Program-made: the position numbers and the translations under genes | Origin: Rhizobium acidisoli | GTDB taxonomy: Bacteria; Pseudomonadota; Alphaproteobacteria; Rhizobiales; Rhizobiaceae | Reading direction: 5' to 3' | NCBI RefSeq assembly: GCF_002531755.2 | Contig: NZ_CP034999.1 | Location: 124,001-188,000, forward strand | Length of the DNA stretch: 64,000 bases | The notes under the pieces: generated by a model | Databases searched by the model: none | Told to the model about the DNA's origin: nothing | What the model saw: the letters and a program-made list of their open reading frames with translations, nothing else | Shown here: positions 53,368 through 62,064 of the stretch, piece after piece | Numbering within the stretch: the stretch's first letter is position 1 | Layout: every line of letters starts with the position of its first letter

Positions 53368-54558
53368 GTGCGACAGTTTTTGATCGGCAACCAGGCGTTC
53401 GACGACAGTTCTCCAGAGTTTCTGCCGCAGCTCGAACGCGCTTACGAACAGAAGCTCAGGCCACTTTGCCAGTGCCGGCAACCGCCGGTGCCGATGTACA
53501 TTGCCCGGATGGATGGCCAATTCCTGATCAAACGCATGCCGCTCTCAGGCCGGCAGCATGATCCCGGCTGCTCGTCTTACGACCCGCCGTATGAGCTATC
53601 CGGCCTCGGGCCGTTGATCGGCAACGCCATCCAAATCGACGCGGCGACCGGTGCGGCAACGCTGAAACTCGATTTTTCGCTGTCGAAACGAGGGGGCCGA
53701 TCGACGTCGACATCGCCTTCGGAGCCGTCGGAGACTGTGCGAAGCGAGCCCAAGAAGCTCTCGCTCAGGGCGATGCTCCATTATCTCTGGGACATGGGGG
53801 AGCTGACGGAATGGACCTCGCTATGGGCCGGGAAACGCGGCTGGGGGCGCGTGCGCAGCAGTCTGGTGAACGCGGCAAAGCAGATGATCGTCCGCGGCGG
53901 CCCTCTCAGCGATATCTTGTTTGTCCCGGAAGTGTTTCATCAGGACGACAAAGAGGGGATTTCAGCGCGGCGTGCGGCTATGTTGGCCGGCGCCCAGTTA
54001 ACCGGTCCCGGTCCGCGGAAACTGATGATGACCGTCGGAGAGGTAAAGGAATTTTCCTCAGCGCGCGATGGCCAGAAGATGCTGGTGCGCCACCTGCCTT
54101 TCCCCTTCATGCTCGATGAGGGTGCGTGGAAACGGTTGAATGCCCGATATGAAACCGAACTGGAACTGTGGCGATCCAACGAGGGGTTTCATCTCATCGT
54201 CATCGCCACGTTCGGCATTTCGGGAGCGGGGATAGCTTCGGTCGAGGAAGTGGCGCTGATGGTGGTCAACGAGAACTGGATCCCGTTCGAAACCATCCAT
54301 GAACAGCGTCTCCTGGAGCGGCTCTCAAGCCTGAAGCGAAGGAGCGTGAAAGGACTCCGGTTCGATCTTTCGCGCGACCAGCCGATTGCCTCCGTGACCT
54401 TACCGGAGGCAAAGCCAGCGCCGATCGCCATGTTCATCGTTCCGACGAAGGCCGACGAAGACTATGACGTTGCACTGAATGAGATGATCGCCGCGAGAGC
54501 CGAGATGACGCCGTGGATCTGGCGTGTGGCCGAAGGCGAAATGCCGCGGCTGCCATGA
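53368..54558 (+). CDS. DUF1173 family protein
   Basis: The 396-residue protein (GTG start at 53368, after AGGGAGG) is a DUF1173 protein. It has an N-terminal cysteine cluster (LCQCRQPPVPMYIARMDGQF, then KRMPLSGRQHDPGCSSYDP) that may bind zinc, and a long alpha/beta rest. DUF1173 genes are typical of plasmid backbones in rhizobia and agrobacteria. The function is unknown. It is on the plus strand, unlike its leading-region neighbours. Confidence 0.8.
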   Translation: MRQFLIGNQAFDDSSPEFLPQLERAYEQKLRPLCQCRQPPVPMYIARMDGQFLIKRMPLSGRQHDPGCSSYDPPYELSGLGPLIGNAIQIDAATGAATLKLDFSLSKRGGRSTSTSPSEPSETVRSEPKKLSLRAMLHYLWDMGELTEWTSLWAGKRGWGRVRSSLVNAAKQMIVRGGPLSDILFVPEVFHQDDKEGISARRAAMLAGAQLTGPGPRKLMMTVGEVKEFSSARDGQKMLVRHLPFPFMLDEGAWKRLNARYETELELWRSNEGFHLIVIATFGISGAGIASVEEVALMVVNENWIPFETIHEQRLLERLSSLKRRSVKGLRFDLSRDQPIASVTLPEAKPAPIAMFIVPTKADEDYDVALNEMIAARAEMTPWIWRVAEGEMPRLP

Positions 54559-55070
54559 TCCACACCAGCCTCCTTGGTCAGCGACGTAGACGCCCTAAAA
54601 GGAAGCCATCGCCCGGGCGATCTCGACTGCGTGAAGCTATATCCCGGTCAAATCGGCCCAGAGAACTCTCTGCCATTTCTGCATAGCTGCACTGCACAAA
54701 AAATGTTTTACCAGGCGGTCAAAATATGAGCATATTGCCTCCAGTTGATGCAGTCGATGGTTTTCCTCCCAGTGCCATCGTATCAGCTGTTCCCCTCTGG
54801 AGGTTATTGACCTTCACACCTTAAAGGGCCCTGGTTTTCCAGCGGCCCTATTTTTCTGCATAGTTGGTGAGGCGGCCCCTTTGCATTGCACGATCACATC
54901 GGAAGCGGAGCGCTTGCCGTTGGCGGTAACCCACGCTTCAAGTTGGCGGGTCGAGCTCGTTCGCCGCGCGCTCCTATGGCACCCGGAAATCGGAGATGGA
55001 AAGCGGAAGATATTTCAGTTATTGCAGTTATGAGCGACTTGCCCTATATACATGGTCAGAGGTGTTCGCC
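54559..55070. other. Intergenic region without a recognisable gene
   Basis: No supported gene. The right end must hold the promoter of the toxin-antitoxin pair, but I see no clear boxes. Confidence 0.4.
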
Positions 55071-55517
55071 ATGACCAGCCATGTTCTTCAATTTACCAAG
55101 TTGTCGGATCGCGACCGCAAGGCCGTCGCGCCTATGCCAAATCTGGCGGAGGGCGACCAACTGGAACTACGGATTCGCCGTGAAGGTGGACAACTTCAAA
55201 CCCTTTCTCTCCCAGCCTCGGCTCTCGCGCCTGTCGAGGCACTCCTCGATCATCTGTTGCGCGGCAAGCGTGTTGCCGTGCTCACGGAAGATCAGGAATT
55301 GAGCCCGACCGACGCCTCCACCATCCTCGGCATCTCACGTCCTCTCGTGGTGCTGCGCATGGATCGCGGCGATCTGCCCTTCCGCTATGTCGGCAAGCAC
55401 CGCCGAGCCAAGTTGAAGGATGTTCTCGCGCTCAAGGCCAAGCTCGATGCTCGCCAGAAAAGCCTCGACGCGCTGGCCGAGGACACAGAGGATCTGACCG
55501 TCAATCATGGCCTCTAA
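55071..55517 (+). CDS. Helix-turn-helix (excisionase-type) antitoxin
   Basis: The 148-residue protein has a MerR/excisionase-type helix-turn-helix in its second half (ELSPTDASTILGISRPLVVL, then PFRYVGKHRRAKLKDVL). The ATG at 55071 gives the family start. It overlaps the PIN gene by 11 bases, so the two form a toxin-antitoxin pair, the antitoxin first. Confidence 0.8.
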   Translation: MTSHVLQFTKLSDRDRKAVAPMPNLAEGDQLELRIRREGGQLQTLSLPASALAPVEALLDHLLRGKRVAVLTEDQELSPTDASTILGISRPLVVLRMDRGDLPFRYVGKHRRAKLKDVLALKAKLDARQKSLDALAEDTEDLTVNHGL

Positions 55518-56085
55518 GCCGCCTGTCGCGGTCTATGATGCCTGCGTCCTCTACCCTTTCCATTTGCGTAATGTCTTGGTCCAGTGTGCTTTCGACGGTC
55601 TCGTCGACGCACGCTGGACCGACGACATCCACGCCGAGTGGATTCGCAATCTGGCCATCGGCTCACCCGAGATACCCTTCTCCCGTCTGGAAGCGACCCG
55701 TGATCGGATCAAGGAAGTTTTGCCCGATGCCGATGTCGGCAACCACCGAATTCTCATCCCCGACCTCTCGCTACCGGATCCGGATGATCGTCATGTTTTA
55801 GCTGCAGCCATCGCCGGAAAGGCTTCTGTGATTGTCACGTGGAATCTAAAGGATTTCCCAGCCGCGGACCTTCGGCCTCATGGGGTGGCCTGCGCATCGC
55901 CAGACAATTTCCTCGTGGGCCTCCATTCCACCTTTTCGAGCGCATTGATCGACAGCATCAGGCGCGCCCGGTTGAATTTGCGGAAGACGGTGCCGGCGGT
56001 TCACGAATTCATTGATGCACTGGACCATCAGGGGCTCCGCGCGTTTTCAGTGGTCCTGCGTGACAAGGCCGCACAATTGGACTGA
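55507..56085 (+). CDS. PIN-domain toxin
   Basis: The 192-residue protein has the PIN pattern: VAVYDACVLYPFHLRNVLVQ, then WTDDIHAEWIRNL, LPDPDDRHVLAAAIAGKAS and IVTWNLKDF. It is an RNase toxin of the longer PIN type that pairs with excisionase-type antitoxins. The coupling by overlap is typical. It lies just before the end of the virB operon, which runs in the opposite direction. Confidence 0.85.
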   Translation: MASKPPVAVYDACVLYPFHLRNVLVQCAFDGLVDARWTDDIHAEWIRNLAIGSPEIPFSRLEATRDRIKEVLPDADVGNHRILIPDLSLPDPDDRHVLAAAIAGKASVIVTWNLKDFPAADLRPHGVACASPDNFLVGLHSTFSSALIDSIRRARLNLRKTVPAVHEFIDALDHQGLRAFSVVLRDKAAQLD

Positions 56086-56128
56086 CGGTCGAGACCAACA
56101 GAATTGTTAGAGGCCCGGACGCAACCTG

Positions 56129-57157
56129 TTAAGCTCGATCCGACGAAGAGCGGCCGAGGTCAGTCGTGGCGTCTCGATAGTAGATCTCGCTCACCCGAAA
56201 CCGGCCGTCGATCCGCTTGCATTGGATGATGATGTCGACCGCGATCGTCAACATCTCGCGGATGTCGTGCCGTTCGAGGTCCCCACCACCCTCCGACTCC
56301 TTGACCAGCAAAGTCAGCTGCTCAAAGGCGAGGCGGGCGGAGTCGGCATGGACCGTGGTGATGGAGCCAGGATGGCCGGAGTTGACATTGCGGATGTAGT
56401 AGAATGCCGTCCCGTCCCGCAGCTCCTGCAGCAAAATGCGGTCGGGCCGCATGCGCAGGCAGGATTCGAGCAGGTCCTTCGCGCCGACCTTGGCGAGCCC
56501 CTGCCCGCCTTTGGAGTAAAGGAGCCGAACATGGTTGGGCTGCGGGACCACCAGCTCGGGAGTGTCTTCGATCGAAATAATCCGCTCGCTTTGCGGAATG
56601 TGGCGGATCAGCGCTTTTGATAGAGTTGTTTTTCCCGACCCGGTGGCGCCGGAGATGATGATGTTCTTTCTTGCAAACACCGCCTCCCGGAGAAACGCTT
56701 TGTAGGCGCCAATGCGATAGTATTCCAACAGCCTTTGGTCCGATCGGCTCCCGTCGCCGTCGACCCGCAAAACGTCGGCGAACAATCCTCCATGATCGAG
56801 ATCCTCAAGGGTCAGCGACACGAAGGACGGCTTGCGGATGGTGATGCTGACGGTTCCCTTCGTCGTTGCCGGCGGGATGACGATCTGGATCCGCTCATCA
56901 TCCGGCAGGGTCGCCGACAGGATCGGCCGCGTCTCGTCGATCGATTGATCGGAGAAGCTCGCGACGGCGCGGGCGAGACGCATCAGCCGGTCGAACGAAA
57001 GTTCGGGCATCTCATAGGTCTGCCATCCGTCCCTACCCTCCGTGACGACCTGTCCCGGCCGGTTGACGATGACCTCATAGAGCGTCTTGTCGCGTAGGAA
57101 GCGTGATAGTGGCGAAAGCAGTTCGCGCACGACGCCGGAGTCGGCAGCTTCAGTCAT
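56129..57157 (-). CDS. virB11: VirB11 ATPase of the type IV secretion system
   Basis: The 342-residue protein has Walker A SGATGSGKTTLSKALI, the Asp box and Walker B (CLRMRPDRILLQELRDGTAF) and a His box (NSGHPGSITTVHADSA). It is a hexameric ATPase at the inner membrane that drives assembly and transport. It is the last gene of the operon seen here, 9 bases after virB10. Confidence 0.95.
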   Translation of the reverse strand: MTEAADSGVVRELLSPLSRFLRDKTLYEVIVNRPGQVVTEGRDGWQTYEMPELSFDRLMRLARAVASFSDQSIDETRPILSATLPDDERIQIVIPPATTKGTVSITIRKPSFVSLTLEDLDHGGLFADVLRVDGDGSRSDQRLLEYYRIGAYKAFLREAVFARKNIIISGATGSGKTTLSKALIRHIPQSERIISIEDTPELVVPQPNHVRLLYSKGGQGLAKVGAKDLLESCLRMRPDRILLQELRDGTAFYYIRNVNSGHPGSITTVHADSARLAFEQLTLLVKESEGGGDLERHDIREMLTIAVDIIIQCKRIDGRFRVSEIYYRDATTDLGRSSSDRA

Positions 57158-57165
57158 TGCCGAAC

Positions 57166-58341
57166 CTATTTTGTCACGAGCTTCGAGGAGGGGCTGAAAT
57201 CCCCAAGGACAGCACGGTCATAGACACGATTGCGGGGCTCAGTCACACGAAGCCGGTAGACGCTGGAGAAATCGAGATCGCGTGCGACGAAGATCGAAAC
57301 GAGCTCGCCCTGATGTTTCAAGAGCGTCGGCGGAATGTTGATCGATTGCTCGACGGCGATCGCCGCGGCCTGCTGACCGGCACTGGTGGTGTTTCGCGCT
57401 TCGACATCGCTGTCCTGCAGCCGGCTGCTGGCATAGGAACTGGCATCACCGACGATCGACAGGAGCACTGCGCTGCCAAACCGCTCCCACCAATGGGTGT
57501 CGACATAACCATCGATGCCGGCCCGGCCAAGCGCATCGGTTGCCGGCGATGCCAAAGTGATGATCACGCCTTTCGGCGTCTTCGCCCGGTTCCAAAGGGC
57601 AAACAGACGCTTTTGTCCGCGCCGAATGCCGCCGCGATATTCACCGACGATCTGCGTGCCTTTTTCCATCAGCACCACGCGGCCGTTATCTGAAAGAACG
57701 TCCCGGTTGATGACGCAGCTCGTGAACCCCGGCTGATCGGAGGAGAGCGCGGTCTCGAGAACGCAAGGAATGGACGTCCCCATAGCGACGATGAAATCGC
57801 GGTTGCCAAGCGTGCCGGCGCGCGATCCCTGCAACTGCGTCGGCGTCAGCAAGCGGTTGAAGCGCTGATCTTCGTTTTCGCCCTGCGAGGCGAAGCCGCC
57901 GGGATTGGCGCCGAGCGGCACGTAATTCGAGGCCTGATCCGACGCCTCGCCTTGATCCTGCCGCCGCGTCGCCGGCGATTTCTCGCCGCCATAGGCGATG
58001 ACCGGCGCACGGCGGGCAGCGTCGAGCAGCTTATCGTCGTCCGTGGGCGCTTGTTCTGTGACAGCGGGCGTCGGCAGTTGGACCTGCGGAAGAGGCGCTA
58101 CAGGCTGGACCGGTTCCTTCGCCGGTTCGAAATCCGATGTCTGCCGGATGACGACGCGCTCCGGCGGGGCACCGTCTGACGGCTTGTCCTGCCCTCGCAT
58201 CGACCAGAGAGCAAACGCGACAAAGACGACGATCGCCAAGGCGACAGCGCCACGTTTGAGGATCGGGTTATTGTCGAGCCGGCCGCCGGCCGACGTCTCG
58301 GCGCGCTCGCCCGGGATCTGGGTCATCTCTTCCTCGGCCAT
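57166..58341 (-). CDS. virB10: VirB10 channel protein
   Basis: The ATG at 58341 gives 391 residues with one N-terminal membrane segment (GAVALAIVVFVAFALW). A proline-rich linker and a conserved C-terminal barrel follow (GFTSCVINRDVLSDNGRVVL, then EKGTQIVGEYRGGIRRGQKR). It spans both membranes in the channel core. The start is 9 bases after virB9. Confidence 0.93.
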   Translation of the reverse strand: MAEEEMTQIPGERAETSAGGRLDNNPILKRGAVALAIVVFVAFALWSMRGQDKPSDGAPPERVVIRQTSDFEPAKEPVQPVAPLPQVQLPTPAVTEQAPTDDDKLLDAARRAPVIAYGGEKSPATRRQDQGEASDQASNYVPLGANPGGFASQGENEDQRFNRLLTPTQLQGSRAGTLGNRDFIVAMGTSIPCVLETALSSDQPGFTSCVINRDVLSDNGRVVLMEKGTQIVGEYRGGIRRGQKRLFALWNRAKTPKGVIITLASPATDALGRAGIDGYVDTHWWERFGSAVLLSIVGDASSYASSRLQDSDVEARNTTSAGQQAAAIAVEQSINIPPTLLKHQGELVSIFVARDLDFSSVYRLRVTEPRNRVYDRAVLGDFSPSSKLVTK

Positions 58342-58349
58342 GTCACCTC

Positions 58350-59207
58350 CTATTGCGCCGCGCCGGGCGGCACTTTGACGACGCGCTCGACCGATGGTGA
58401 CGTCGTGTTGGTCTCGGGATTGGTGCCGACGCGATCGTAGGCTTCGTTGAAGACGCAAAGCACGTCGCCGCCACGGCGCAGGATGAACTTGCGGCTGATC
58501 GCGTGAACGAGGACGAGATTGCCGTCGACTGACTTCGGAACCAGGCTTTCGCTGCCGTCGGAGTTTTCCATATAGATCGCCGGCATTTCCTGGTTGCCGG
58601 CAAAAGCGAAGGTGGTGACCTTGCCGTTGTCATAGACCGCTTGCGGTTCGAGCGCCTGAGATCCTTGCGCGGAATAACGCCAGTTGCGCGGTCCATAGGC
58701 TTCGTGAAGGGCAAGCACGCGATCGGCCTCACCGGCCTCCGCCGCCTGCGCGCGCGCAGCCGCTTCCTGGCGGCGCCGCTCCGCCTCATCAGCGGGATAG
58801 CGATATTTCACATAGAAATAGGTGTTCTGACCGGCTTCGACGCTGCCGTCGCGGACGGTGAGTTCCATCTGATAGCTGCGGGTCGAGCCGTCCCGTCGTG
58901 TCGTCACGACCGAGATATTCGTCACCGGCTGATTTTCCCTGGGCTTCAGGAACAGGATGTTGCCGGCCGGCGCCACTTCCCAAGCAACGCTGTTGCCAAG
59001 CGCCACATGAGCGATTTCCTCGTCGGCGGCGAATTCGATTTGCACCGAAGACCGCAGTGTGCCGACGACTTTGGTGATGTTATAGGGCTGGTAGTCGACG
59101 AAACGGATGCGGCTGTCCTGCGCGGCGCCGCGCGGCGTCTCGAGGGCGAGCGCTGCAGACGAAAACCCGGTGGCCAGGATGAGCGGAAGGAGAAAGTGCG
59201 GTCTCAA
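58350..59207 (-). CDS. virB9: VirB9 outer-membrane channel protein
   Basis: The 285-residue protein has a signal peptide (MRPHFLLPLILATGFSSAAL) and the VirB9 N-terminal (QDSRIRFVDYQPYNITKV) and C-terminal (PAIYMENSDGSESLVPKSVD) regions. It overlaps virB8 by 4 bases. It binds VirB7 and VirB10 at the outer membrane. Confidence 0.93.
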   Translation of the reverse strand: MRPHFLLPLILATGFSSAALALETPRGAAQDSRIRFVDYQPYNITKVVGTLRSSVQIEFAADEEIAHVALGNSVAWEVAPAGNILFLKPRENQPVTNISVVTTRRDGSTRSYQMELTVRDGSVEAGQNTYFYVKYRYPADEAERRRQEAAARAQAAEAGEADRVLALHEAYGPRNWRYSAQGSQALEPQAVYDNGKVTTFAFAGNQEMPAIYMENSDGSESLVPKSVDGNLVLVHAISRKFILRRGGDVLCVFNEAYDRVGTNPETNTTSPSVERVVKVPPGAAQ

Positions 59208-59875
59208 TTGATGGCCTCCGGATCGGCGCGATATTCGCTGACGACGAAGCCGAGCGGATTGGTCAGCCGGTCGGTCGAGGACATCGGAGCGTTGGCATAG
59301 GAGAAGGTCAGGGTCGTAACCCAGTGCGTGGTGCGCACCTCGTCACCGCGGGTCACGGTCCTCATATAGCGGACGGATGCCACATTGGCATTGATCAGCG
59401 AGATGGAAACAATGTTGATCCGCGACGTGGCGCTGCGGCCATAAATGTTCTGCGGGGAATCGGGATTGCTGCCGCGGTAGACAGCGGCAAATCGAGTCTG
59501 TTCCGGCTGCGTCGACAGCAAGGCGACGGTGCGGAAATTCTCCTCACCCTCGCTCCAGACGTAGCCCTCGCGGGCGCGGACATATTTGGCCGCGAAATAT
59601 TTGGTGACGGCCTCGTCGTAGGTGCCGGCGGTCGATGTCAGCGCCGAGACCACATCGACGATACCGGTGGAATTATCGACCCGCACGACGAAGGGCTCGA
59701 CGGTTTTCAAAGGCGTGAGGCCGGCAACGGCAAAGACGGAAACGGCAGCAAGCGTCCCGGCGCAAGCAGCGACGAACCAGGCAATGCGGGCGGAACGCTC
59801 GACCTGGATCATCCGGTCCTGATCGAACCGACGGGCCTTGTCGAAGTAACTTTTGAGGTTATCCGTGGTCACCAT
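59204..59875 (-). CDS. virB8: VirB8 inner-membrane scaffold
   Basis: From the ATG at 59875 (MVTTDNLKSYFDKARRFDQD) the 223-residue protein has one membrane segment (IAWFVAACAGTLAAVSVFAV) and the NTF2-like periplasmic domain. The start lies directly after the virB7 stop. Confidence 0.92.
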   Translation of the reverse strand: MVTTDNLKSYFDKARRFDQDRMIQVERSARIAWFVAACAGTLAAVSVFAVAGLTPLKTVEPFVVRVDNSTGIVDVVSALTSTAGTYDEAVTKYFAAKYVRAREGYVWSEGEENFRTVALLSTQPEQTRFAAVYRGSNPDSPQNIYGRSATSRINIVSISLINANVASVRYMRTVTRGDEVRTTHWVTTLTFSYANAPMSSTDRLTNPLGFVVSEYRADPEAIN

Positions 59876-59876
59876 G

Positions 59877-60176
59877 TCATTCGCCCTCGCATGGACGGTA
59901 GGAGCCCGCGACATCGAAATGCGCGAAAGCGGCCGGTGTGGCTGAAGATGGTTCCGCCACATAGGAGGCAGCGTGACTGGTCGGCTCAGCGGGAATGGCC
60001 CGGGTCGCCGGCTGCTCGCCTCCACTGTCCTGCCATTGCCACATGGCGCGGTTCAGCGGCCGGCGGGAATAACCATCACATTTGGGCAACGGGTGGGAAA
60101 TCGAACCGCAGCCTACGAGACCAGCGGTCAACAAAAGCGATAAAACGATACGGAGCATCCAAAAAAACCTGTTCAA
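59877..60176 (-). CDS. virB7: VirB7-type lipoprotein
   Basis: The 99-residue protein has a lipobox (LLLTAGLVGCGS) after a short hydrophobic leader and a C-terminal cysteine (PCEGE). It is longer than Agrobacterium VirB7, but its place between virB6 and virB8 fits. It would anchor VirB9 at the outer membrane. Confidence 0.75.
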   Translation of the reverse strand: MNRFFWMLRIVLSLLLTAGLVGCGSISHPLPKCDGYSRRPLNRAMWQWQDSGGEQPATRAIPAEPTSHAASYVAEPSSATPAAFAHFDVAGSYRPCEGE

Positions 60177-60197
60177 CTATCTGAAGCGTTGGGGCCG

Positions 60198-61130
60198 TCA
60201 TTCGGTCCGGCCTGGCGTCAGGCGGCGGCCGACGGAACGCGCGCCGCGGCCGACCGCTCTGACTGTGTGGGATGTCGCCCAGGCGAGCGTGCTTTCATGC
60301 GCATCGCGGGCCGCGCCGTAGCCATAGGTGAGCGACGCCCCGCCCGCCGCAAGAGCCGAAGCAATGCCGGGCAGTTGATAGAATACATAAAGAGCGGCGA
60401 CGCAAATGGCGCAGAGCGCGATCGGCCGCATCAGCACGTCGCTATAGCCTTCGATCGCCGTAAACGTCGTATCGATGCAGGTGATCAGCAGCGAGCCGAT
60501 GGCAACGACCAGCACCTGAAGGATGACGAAATTGACGAGCTGGCCGATCCAGGATTCGGTGAACCGGCGGGTCGACTGGAACATGGCGAGCGCGATGAAG
60601 ATCGGACCTATTGCCAGCACGATGGCAAGCGCCAGCCGGGCATAGAGCGAAACGATATAACCGATCGCCGCGACAAGAAAGCTTGCGCCGATAACCAGTA
60701 GGCCGCCCACGCCGGTGACGATATCGATAGGCCAGGAACCCCGCGACCATATCTCTTTGGCGCATTTCTGGCCCTTATCGAGCAGGCTGTCGAAGGTCGA
60801 TGCGCTCGGCGCCGTGCCGGAGTTCAGCGCCTGCGAGATTCCGCGCGGCAGCGCATCGAAAAAAATATTGGTGACGTAGGTCTGATAGTCGCCGGCGTTC
60901 CTCACCAGCATGACGATGATGGCGAGCTTCATCGCCCGGAAGGCAAATTCGAGGATCGGTTCCTGCACGGAGCCGCGCAGAACGAGATAACCGTAGAGCA
61001 CGACATAGAGCGTGAGTGCGGCCGTCAGCGGGCCGCTGACCCAGCTGGCGATATTGGAGGTGCCCGACGAAATGAAGTTCTCGAGCGGTGTCTTGAACTG
61101 TCCGTCGACGAAGCTGAAGACCTGATACAT
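60198..61130 (-). CDS. virB6: VirB6 polytopic membrane protein
   Basis: The ATG at 61130 gives 310 residues with about five to six membrane segments (AALTLYVVLYGYLVLRG, LVIGASFLVAAIGYIVSLYA, VLAIGPIFIALAMF and others). The start MYQVFSFVDGQFKTPLENF is typical of VirB6. It forms part of the inner-membrane channel. Confidence 0.9.
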   Translation of the reverse strand: MYQVFSFVDGQFKTPLENFISSGTSNIASWVSGPLTAALTLYVVLYGYLVLRGSVQEPILEFAFRAMKLAIIVMLVRNAGDYQTYVTNIFFDALPRGISQALNSGTAPSASTFDSLLDKGQKCAKEIWSRGSWPIDIVTGVGGLLVIGASFLVAAIGYIVSLYARLALAIVLAIGPIFIALAMFQSTRRFTESWIGQLVNFVILQVLVVAIGSLLITCIDTTFTAIEGYSDVLMRPIALCAICVAALYVFYQLPGIASALAAGGASLTYGYGAARDAHESTLAWATSHTVRAVGRGARSVGRRLTPGRTE

Positions 61131-61132
61131 CG

Positions 61133-61366
61133 TCAGCCTCCCAACGACTTGCCCATCCGCTCCAGCCGCAGCTTGCCGTCGGCTGCCTCGGCGTTGCGGC
61201 AATTGGGCTTATCGTGGAGTTCTCCGGGATTGTTACGGCATTCGCCGATAATCGTAGCGAGCAGACTATCGTCCGCCATGAGCTCATCGACGGTGTAAAT
61301 CTTATCCGCCTGTGGGGAGCAGGCCGCCAGTAAAAGCATCGCCGCGCGAGAAGGAAGCCACTTCAT
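61133..61366 (-). CDS. Small lipoprotein between virB5 and virB6 (EexN-like)
   Basis: The 77-residue protein has a lipobox (AAMLLLAACSPQ) and a tail with two cysteines (IIGECRNNPGELHDKPNCRN), the pattern of EexN-type entry-exclusion lipoproteins that sit at this place in virB-type operons. It overlaps virB5 by 4 bases. It would block entry of a like plasmid. Confidence 0.75.
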   Translation of the reverse strand: MKWLPSRAAMLLLAACSPQADKIYTVDELMADDSLLATIIGECRNNPGELHDKPNCRNAEAADGKLRLERMGKSLGG

Positions 61367-62064
61367 TTCAGCGCCGCTCCCATCGTGTCCATGCGCTTGC
61401 GCCAGTCCTCAGCCTTGCGCTGCTCATCGACCTGCACCTGAGCCTGCTGGACCATCTGCAGGCCTTGCATGCGCAGAACATCGGTTTGCAGGAAGGCGGT
61501 CTCGGCTTGGAGGCGGGCCTGCAGATCGGCGATGTCCTTGGCATCGGCGGCACTTGAGATTTTCTGGCGAAGCTCATCGATGCCGTCGATGCGCTTGGTC
61601 GCCGCATCGTAGATCTGCTGGCCGAGGCTCATCTGCCCGGCGTTCTGGTTCTGGATGCGCGACAGCTCCTGCGCATAGAAATCGTCGGCATCGGTGCGGT
61701 AGGTGGAATTGTCCTGAAGGAACTTCGAAGCGGAACTACCGAAGACGCCGCTGCCGGAACCTTTGAACAGCCCCTCGATCCCGTCGAAGTCCTGCGGAAG
61801 CGCCTTGCGGATCGACGGATCGTTCAGCAGGTTGGCGACGTCGGCCATGTTGGTGATCTTGTTCAGCGAGCCGTAGAGCTGCTGGGCTTGCTGGAGCTGC
61901 TGGTTCAAGGTGTCGAGCTGGGACTTCAGCTGCGCGATGCTCTCAATCTGCTTGGCGATCGATGTTTGATCGATGACGGGGATTCCCTGGGCCGATGCCA
62001 GCATCGCCGGCGCCAAAAGAGCGGCCGATAAAAAGAATAGACGCATCGTTCCTGTGCGGATCAT
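61363..62064 (-). CDS. virB5: VirB5 pilus-tip protein
   Basis: The 233-residue protein has a signal peptide (MRLFFLSAALLAPAMLASAQG) and a mostly helical, glutamine-rich body (LKSQLDTLNQQLQQAQQLYG). This is the VirB5 pattern. The gene overlaps virB4 by 4 bases. Confidence 0.88.
   Translation of the reverse strand: MIRTGTMRLFFLSAALLAPAMLASAQGIPVIDQTSIAKQIESIAQLKSQLDTLNQQLQQAQQLYGSLNKITNMADVANLLNDPSIRKALPQDFDGIEGLFKGSGSGVFGSSASKFLQDNSTYRTDADDFYAQELSRIQNQNAGQMSLGQQIYDAATKRIDGIDELRQKISSAADAKDIADLQARLQAETAFLQTDVLRMQGLQMVQQAQVQVDEQRKAEDWRKRMDTMGAALK

Noticed and set aside
57952..58378. Plus-strand frames across virB10
   Set aside because: They are opposite-strand reflections of virB10 codons with no family match.
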